Assembly (NCBI GenBank): GCA_944376745.1
Contig: CALWDR010000004.1
Location: 1 to 39,081 of the forward strand
Direction of reading: 5' to 3'
Origin: an uncultured Lachnospiraceae bacterium
GTDB lineage: Bacteria > Bacillota > Clostridia > Lachnospirales > Lachnospiraceae
DNA length: 39,081 nucleotides
A program made the position numbers and the translations under genes. Under the pieces are notes generated by a model. The model saw only the letters and a program-made list of their open reading frames with translations, was not told the origin of the DNA and ran no database searches. Shown here piece by piece: positions 34,081 to 39,081 of this stretch; position 1 is the stretch's first letter, and each line of letters starts with the position of its first letter.

Positions 34081-34158
34081 AACACACTCCGCGAACTTTC
34101 TATTGTCATGAGCAAAAAAAACACACTTCGCGAACTTTCTATTGTCATGAGCAAAAAA
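34081..34158. repeat. 39-bp direct tandem repeat
   Basis: Two 39-bp copies (34081-34119, 34120-34158) differ at one base. Each contains cgcgaactttctattgtcatgagcaaaaaa. The sequence caatagaaa just before copy 1 is the complement of tttctattg inside it, so a stem can form. Being 13 codons long, the unit is open in one frame (RELSIVMSKK). I regard this as non-coding. Confidence 0.9.
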
Positions 34159-34200
34159 CAGGGAACTGCCAAAGCTTTCGCAAGGCGCTCCCTGTTTTTT
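34153..34200. terminator. Bidirectional intrinsic terminator
   Basis: ACAGGGA...GCC (34158-34170) pairs with GGC..TCCCTGT (34184-34195). The plus strand has TTTTTT after the stem and the minus strand also has a run of six T, from the A-run at 34153-34158. It separates the convergent lipoprotein gene and lipoprotein remnant. Confidence 0.88.
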
Positions 34201-34209
34201 CATACTCCT

Positions 34210-34530
34210 TTATTTCTCAGACAAAGCGGCGGACAACGGCGCGTACTCATAGGTCGTGTGCAGCGTCAGATCCTTTTTGGTGCACACATTCCCGTATTCG
34301 TCGTATTCGTATTCATAATGCTCATATTTCCCGCCCATCTCGGTGCCTTCCTTCCATTCCTCAATGACGCGCCCCTCCCCGTCATACTCGTATTTCCATT
34401 CGCATAATTCGTAGGTGCGCGGTTCATCCCCGGTAGAAGTAAACACGTGCTGCAAAATCTGTTTCCCGTTCTCGTCATACTCAAAGGTGGTCCACCCGTC
34501 CTGCTCCCCCGCCCCGTCAAAAAGGCCGGG
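34210..34530 (-). pseudogene. YD-type lipoprotein remnant, 5' end lost
   Basis: The frame reads FDGAGEQDGWTTFEYDENGK, then Tyr/Glu-rich motifs (EYDGEGRVIEEW, YEYEYDEYGNVCTKKD) and ends LSEK with TAA at 34210. It resembles the C-terminal repeats of the lipoprotein at 33198. There is no signal peptide or start, and the similarity stops near 34515-34530, where an oppositely oriented regulator fragment begins. Confidence 0.75.
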
Positions 34531-34806
34531 TTGACCCAGGAGCGTTTTTCCGAACTGATCGGTCTGGGGCCGAAAAGTGTATCTGCATTTGAGCGGGGAG
34601 CCGTAGGGATTTCCTTTACCACGCTCAAAAAAATCTGTCAGGTATTATCCATTTCCAGCGATCAGATCCTGTTTGGAAAGGTCCCGCACAATGAAAATGA
34701 TCTGTCGGAATTAACCAGCCGCCTGGAACGCCTTTCTCCCCGGCAGTATGACATCGCAAAAGATATTATTTTTAAGCTTCTGGAGGCTTTTTCTCTGGAA
34801 GAATAA
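34515..34806 (+). pseudogene. XRE-family regulator remnant, 5' end lost
   Basis: KKAGLTQERFSELIGLGPKS, VSAFERGAVGISFTTLKKIC and LSISSDQILFG form helices 2-5 of an XRE/Cro-type HTH, followed by a helical tail (RLERLSPRQYDIAKDIIFKL). The usual first about 20 residues and any start codon with a ribosome binding site are missing. The frame continues upstream only into sequence antisense to the lipoprotein remnant. Confidence 0.78.
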
Positions 34807-34891
34807 ATAGAACCACACGACTATCGCCTGGTTTTCTTGGTACGATACATGATTACAAGGTTCGCTGAGCGGTACCTGTAAATCGAGATGC

Positions 34892-34923
34892 GAGAGACCG
34901 CCGACATGCGCCGGCGGCCTCTC
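34892..34923 (-). terminator. GC-rich hairpin after AAA/PD-(D/E)XK gene
   Basis: GAGAGGCCGCCG pairs with CGGCGGTCTCTC on the minus strand (one G-U) around an 8-nt loop, 7 nt after the stop codon. No U-run follows, so it is a weak or protein-assisted terminator. Confidence 0.5.
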
Positions 34924-34929
34924 TATTCC

Positions 34930-36705
34930 TCATCCGATCAGAACCTTCTTCCCCTCAAAGGCAAAGCCGTATCTGCGGATACGCTCCGCCGGGATTCCCT
35001 TCGCCACCAGATACGTCTCGTATTTCTTCTCCTCGATCTGGGCAAGGGCCGCCTGTACGGTATCCTGAAGGGTCTCCTCGTCCTCCGGGTCACGGACCTT
35101 AAATTCCAGGATGTAGGCGTGGTTCTTCTGGTCCATGGGCTCCAGCAGCACATCGTACCGCCCGAAGCCGCTCTCCCGGTTGGAGGTTACGGTATCACTT
35201 CCCCTAAGTTCCACCAGCAGGCCCAGCACAAATCCGTGGTAAAAGCGCTCCGGCTCGGCTCCCGAAGGGCTTTTCCCCGTATCAAAATAGCTGAACGTGC
35301 CAAGCGCCACCCGGTTCATATAGGCGTTCATGGCCTTCACGTCCCCCGCAAGCAGCGCCTTGATAAAATCGTTGTAATCTGAGTTTACTGACCCGAACCA
35401 CCCATGTACCATATCCCGGAACATGATCTTTACTTCCAGGTTCGTCAATTCCAACTCATACTCCGGCTTTTCGTACCCCCTGAGCGCACGGTAGGTGTCG
35501 TATTGCTCATAATAAACCACCTTCAGATATCCGCTGGCCAGAAGCAGGCTCCAGATGGCCTGTTCGTTTCCATCAAGCTGGTTGTATACAATCTGTTCAT
35601 CTATGGGCATTTTTAAATGCTCTCCAACCATCAGAGCTTCAAAGGAAGTTTTGATCTGCCTGCTTCCTTCCCTGATCAGCTTGCTCACCAGGCTGTTGGA
35701 GCTGGTGTTTCCGCGAAGGCAACGAGCCAAGTGGCTGCTTGCAGACATTTGGCGACTGCCCGCGACCTGAAGATGATAATCTTCAGGATCCCAATAAGTG
35801 CGAAGCTTCCGTTTGTCCAAATAATTCAGAATAGACCATGGATTATAAATATCTCTGTGTGTCCCGAACACAAAACCGTCATACCAGCATTTTACTTCTT
35901 CCTTCTCCTCATAGCCATACTCATCCATAGCAGCAAAGACTTCCTCCTCCGTGAAGCCAAAACAGGTTGCATATTTATCTGAGGTGGTGGTAACTACCTC
36001 CAGGTTATTCAAATCCGAGAATATGGACTCCTTGCTCACTCTGGTAATCCCCGTCATAATGGCTCGCTCCAGCCAGGGGTTTGTCTTAAAGGTGGAATTG
36101 AACAGACTTCTTGTGAAGGCCACAAGTTCTCCCCAGTACCCATCTACATAGGCTTCCTGCATAGGTGTATCGTACTCATCCAGAAGGATTATCACTTTCT
36201 TCCCGTAATACCGGAATAGGAAATCGGAAAGATTGTAGAGCGCAAGGGGCGCGTCTTTCTCACTCATGTCCGATTTCATTCGCACAAAATATGTTTTTTC
36301 TTCCTTTGACAGTTGCCCGCACTGTAGTAAAAAAGATTTCTGCTCATATACCTTCATCAAAAGCTGTCGCATCCGGTAACTGGTAGTTTCATAGTCCTGC
36401 TCCTTCACGTTGGCGAAGGACAAACTAATCACCGGATATGTCCCCTGTAGATCCCGGTATTTTTCCTCCTGCCAGATGGATAGTCCCTCGAATAAATCCG
36501 CCCTTTTTTCGTAATTCACGGAGAAGAACTGCTCCACCATGCTCATGGTCAGGGTTTTCCCAAAGCGGCGGGGACGGGTGATCAAGGTGACGCTGTCCTC
36601 GCTTTCCCACCACTCTTTGATAAAACTGGTCTTATCAATGTAAAATAGATTTTTTTCTATGAGCTCATCATAATTCTGAATTCCAATCGCAACTGTCCGT
36701 GCCAT
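34930..36705 (-). CDS. AAA-ATPase-like / PD-(D/E)XK (DUF1703) protein
   Basis: 591 residues from the ATG at 36705, with GGGAGG 8-9 nt upstream. The N-terminal AAA-ATPase-like domain has a Walker A-like RPRRFGKTLTMSM near 44-56 and Walker B VIILLDEYDTPMQEAY near 170-185. The C-terminal PD-(D/E)XK nuclease-like domain has GFGRYDVLLEP near 515-525 and YILEFKV near 527-533 (Asp...ExK). This fused family is found in many copies in gut bacteria, with no established function. DNA cleavage is only inferred. It has its own promoter and stands beside pseudogenes, which fits a mobile or accessory gene. Confidence 0.9.
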   Translation of the reverse strand: MARTVAIGIQNYDELIEKNLFYIDKTSFIKEWWESEDSVTLITRPRRFGKTLTMSMVEQFFSVNYEKRADLFEGLSIWQEEKYRDLQGTYPVISLSFANVKEQDYETTSYRMRQLLMKVYEQKSFLLQCGQLSKEEKTYFVRMKSDMSEKDAPLALYNLSDFLFRYYGKKVIILLDEYDTPMQEAYVDGYWGELVAFTRSLFNSTFKTNPWLERAIMTGITRVSKESIFSDLNNLEVVTTTSDKYATCFGFTEEEVFAAMDEYGYEEKEEVKCWYDGFVFGTHRDIYNPWSILNYLDKRKLRTYWDPEDYHLQVAGSRQMSASSHLARCLRGNTSSNSLVSKLIREGSRQIKTSFEALMVGEHLKMPIDEQIVYNQLDGNEQAIWSLLLASGYLKVVYYEQYDTYRALRGYEKPEYELELTNLEVKIMFRDMVHGWFGSVNSDYNDFIKALLAGDVKAMNAYMNRVALGTFSYFDTGKSPSGAEPERFYHGFVLGLLVELRGSDTVTSNRESGFGRYDVLLEPMDQKNHAYILEFKVRDPEDEETLQDTVQAALAQIEEKKYETYLVAKGIPAERIRRYGFAFEGKKVLIG

Positions 36706-36773
36706 TTTCTCCGCCTCCCTGCCTTCTGCCATCGTCTCTCACTGCAAATCCGGCTATTTTCTGTCCTGTTTTC

Positions 36774-36801
36774 ATTATACAACAAAGCTTACGAAAAGCA
36801 A
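36774..36801 (-). promoter_or_regulatory. Promoter of AAA/PD-(D/E)XK gene
   Basis: TTGCTT (36801-36796) and TATAAT (36779-36774) on the minus strand, 16-nt spacer, about 70 nt before the start codon. Confidence 0.65.
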
Positions 36802-36867
36802 CCACAAGTTAGAATCCGGCAAATCTCCCAGAAGCCCCAAAACGTTCATAGGTATGCCTGTTCTACC

Positions 36868-37870
36868 CTATTTTTCCTTTATGCTGATATTGCTGATAAC
36901 CGTCTTCGTAGTTCCTGATTTTCCCTGATTGCACACAATCTCCGGCGCAAAGGGAAGATTGGAAAAATCACCGGACAGGCAGGTGCTCAGGCGAATATCT
37001 TTATAAAAATATGCGTCATTGACCTTGACCGATACGTTGTCCGGCTCCGTCTCTATGGCAATGTGGTATGTCTCGCCCGGATGACGCCCCGCAAAAAGCC
37101 ATGTGGATTCCGCCGCTTCATCTGCGATTACGTTCCGGTCACCGTCTACCAGCCCGGTATAGTTCTCCCCTTTCCGGTTCGCCATCACCAAACCGTCATC
37201 CTACACTACCAGACCGCTGCCATCGCTCCGCATATTTTGCGCCCACGGGCTTACCGGCTCCAGCCAGGGGGAGAGGTAATCGCTGACCATATAGTTGTTG
37301 GTGTGGCCGCAGGTGTTCTCCATGTAAAAGCCCACATACCCCGACTGCTCCGCAACATCTAAAATACCGGCGAACAGTTCATTGTCCTCTCCCATATATA
37401 CATGAAGGTTCTGCCCCTGGCGGATAATATTCAGCTTCAGACCGCAGGGACTGATTTCCTTCAAGATGCGGAATATCAGCTCCTCTTCCTCACGGGCAAG
37501 GGAGAGCGTACCGTCCGTAATAAATCCAGAGAAATTGGGCTGCCAAAAAATACGAAAGCTGCTCGAATTTACAGAATGCATAAGCTCAAGCGCAAAGTCC
37601 TTAGTGTTTGTACATGTACCGTTATGACACTCCATACAAAGCTTAACGCCGTTCCCTTCGGCAATTTCAGCCGCTTTAATACTCTCGCCAAATAAATAAT
37701 CCTGCTCTGCCTCAGAATATTCCTGTGAATTTTTATTTCTGCACCAAAGCCTTAAAATATCTGTTCCGAGAATTCTCGCCGCCTTTATATAATTCTCAAG
37801 CTCGGTTATTGGTGTTTCACCCAAGCGGAAATATGTACCGTAAGAGCTACAGGCTAAACCGTATTTCTTA
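36868..37870 (-). pseudogene. Chimeric sugar isomerase/epimerase-LamG remnant with TAG
   Basis: One frame runs from about 37870 to the stop at 36868 but is broken by an in-frame TAG at 37203-37201. The first part (KYGLACSSYGTYFRLGETPI, YIKAARILGTDILRLW, VKLCMECHNGTCTNT, FRIFWQPN) is the middle of a xylose isomerase-like TIM barrel; its N-terminus is gone and there is no start codon with a ribosome binding site. From about FSGFITDG (near 37540) the sequence becomes LamG/3-keto-disaccharide-hydrolase-like (LHVYMGEDNELFAG, SGYVGFYMENTCG), and after the TAG another such segment follows (HIAIETEPDNVSVKVND). The switch coincides with a change from AT-rich to more GC-rich DNA, so this looks like a fusion by deletion. 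Confidence 0.75.
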
Positions 37871-39081
37871 CTGTAATTTTATTTTCAAGCTCTTTCGTCG
37901 CTTTATACTTTATTATTATTCTGTAAAGCTTATCGGTCTTCCAAGAATCCATTAGCTTATCATCACCGTCAAACGGCCTAATATCATATGAAATTTCGCC
38001 GTTTGTATCACATTCCAAAACATAGTCCTCGAAAATGACCCTGTTACCCTCAATCTTCGGCTCAGGCCTTATCATAAAATGCTCATAAACTGTGTTTTCG
38101 TCCTTTTCAAAAGCAAATTTATCGAAAATGTTCAATATGCCGTCCTTAAACCACAGCTTACGCGTACATTCAGCCAAACCGCTGTCGGGGGTATAGGCGT
38201 TCTTAAAGCTTACGCTTATCATACCGTTATTCATATAAAAAGAGTCGGCGCAAAAAATACATCCCACATGCTGAGAAACACCGTTTACCTTAGGAAGATT
38301 ATGCCAATCGGACTGCATTGTCCAAATCTCATAACGGTGTTCATTAAAGGTGTTGGCGGTATATACGCCGCAGCCTGGGTCAAGCAAAACGGGCGTAGCC
38401 CCATGGTACAGCATAAAGCTGCCTACATCGTTATGATTGTGATTTTCACCATTGTGACCGCCCTTTGCGGCACAGTCCCATTCGCCTGAACGCATATACG
38501 CAATTTGCAAATCGGGATAAATATGACTGTCAAGTATTGTCATATTATCGTTTTGGGACTATTCATCGGCGAAAATGAGCATCTGAAGTTCTCTTTTAAC
38601 ATACGAATCTCTGCTTTCAGCTCCTAAGTTTTCAGCGTCATAATCCCTGTAAAGCCGTTTTGCAAGCTCGCACATTTTTAAATCGCCCGCAGTTTTTCCG
38701 TATAAATATAAAAGGGCCGCTGTATTTGTCGGTACACGCGGAGAACCGTCTGCGAAATTAACATATTTACCATCTGCAATATATGTATGATAAATGTACT
38801 GCATTATTTTTTGTATCTTTTCATCGCTAAAAAAATTGATCTTTTCGCAGCTTGATACATATAATTGATAAATAAACTCAAACAAAGTGCCGGCCGATAC
38901 AGACCAATAATTAACGCCTTCGTCACAGCCGCCGTCATCAGGATAAACAGTATAAATATTATTTATCTCATAAATCATTTTGCGGATGGCTTTGTATTTT
39001 CTTGTGGGGTTATTCTCCATTAATAAGAATGCTGTGAGCATATTGGAAATCACCCACGGATTCCAGTTGTTAACCATATGA
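37854..39081 (-). pseudogene. Heparinase II/III-like remnant with in-frame TAG, partial
   Basis: The frame enters from the right edge (MVNNWNPWVISNMLTAFLLM), runs through an alpha/alpha-toroid part (YPDDGGCDEGVNYWSVSAG) to a TAG at 38561-38559, and resumes in the same frame with TILDSHIYPDLQIAYMRS and the beta-sandwich part (GGHNGENHNHNDVGSFMLYH, PVLLDPGCGVY). It ends at a TAG at 37854. These are motifs of the heparinase II/III-type polysaccharide lyase family, which cleaves uronic-acid-containing glycans. The start lies outside the window. The DNA is markedly more AT-rich than the rest of the window, consistent with transfer. Apart from the TAG, the frame is undamaged. Confidence 0.8.

Noticed and set aside
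34108..34407. Small frame starting MSKKNTLRELSIVMSKK
   Set aside because: It runs through a 39-bp repeat and a bidirectional terminator into antisense of the lipoprotein remnant; no ribosome binding site or domain.

Overview
The window reads as chromosome of a GC-rich, low-spore-signal Gram-positive clostridium, most likely a gut Lachnospiraceae. The reasons are the order rimP-nusA-rnpM-ylxQ-infB-rbfA-nrnA-truB-ribF, the infC-rpmI-rplT operon behind an L20-type leader, strong GGAGG ribosome binding sites, a fused CM-PDT prephenate dehydratase, and a large wall-anchored LamG/SGNH protein with a PKTG-type sorting signal. The genus is inference. Almost all genes lie on the minus strand, so transcription mostly runs from right to left.

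Layout from left to right. 1-5.4 kb: a secreted SH3-domain protein cut by the window edge, and a 1551-residue surface SGNH hydrolase. 5.6-14.9 kb: the translation/RNA operon from rimP to ribF, with a consensus promoter and a leader hairpin at its head and a strong terminator at its end. 14.9-17.4 kb: a lipoprotein gene, tRNA-Glu(CTC) and infC-rpmI-rplT, with an AUU start on infC and an attenuator. 17.4-20.9 kb: a moxR-DUF58-DUF4129-like cassette. 21-22.6 kb: a divergent promoter pair, an 8-codon leader peptide and a broken ABC exporter ending at a 40-bp palindrome. 22.6-31.2 kb: CNNM transporter, HAD phosphatase, ppk1, ppx, a DUF815 ATPase and pheA. 31.3-34.2 kb: a MATE exporter, a 251-bp MITE-like foldback element and a YD-type lipoprotein. 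34.2-39.1 kb: a decayed or mobile zone with two headless pseudogenes joined back to back, an AAA/PD-(D/E)XK protein of unknown role, and remnants of a polysaccharide-degrading locus (sugar isomerase/epimerase, LamG-like, heparinase II/III), part of it clearly more AT-rich.

The core genes form coherent units: ribosome maturation, transcription elongation and initiation; polyphosphate synthesis and breakdown (ppk1/ppx); and envelope assembly (MoxR/DUF58). The less ordinary signals are four short tandem duplications, each sitting at the 3' end of a gene (ribF, the DUF4129-like gene, moxR, the YD lipoprotein); hairpins at the very 5' end of transcripts just after consensus promoters; the foldback element; and remnant reading frames in the last 2.2 kb that are interrupted or closed only by TAG codons. 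No CRISPR array, prophage or complete insertion sequence was seen.
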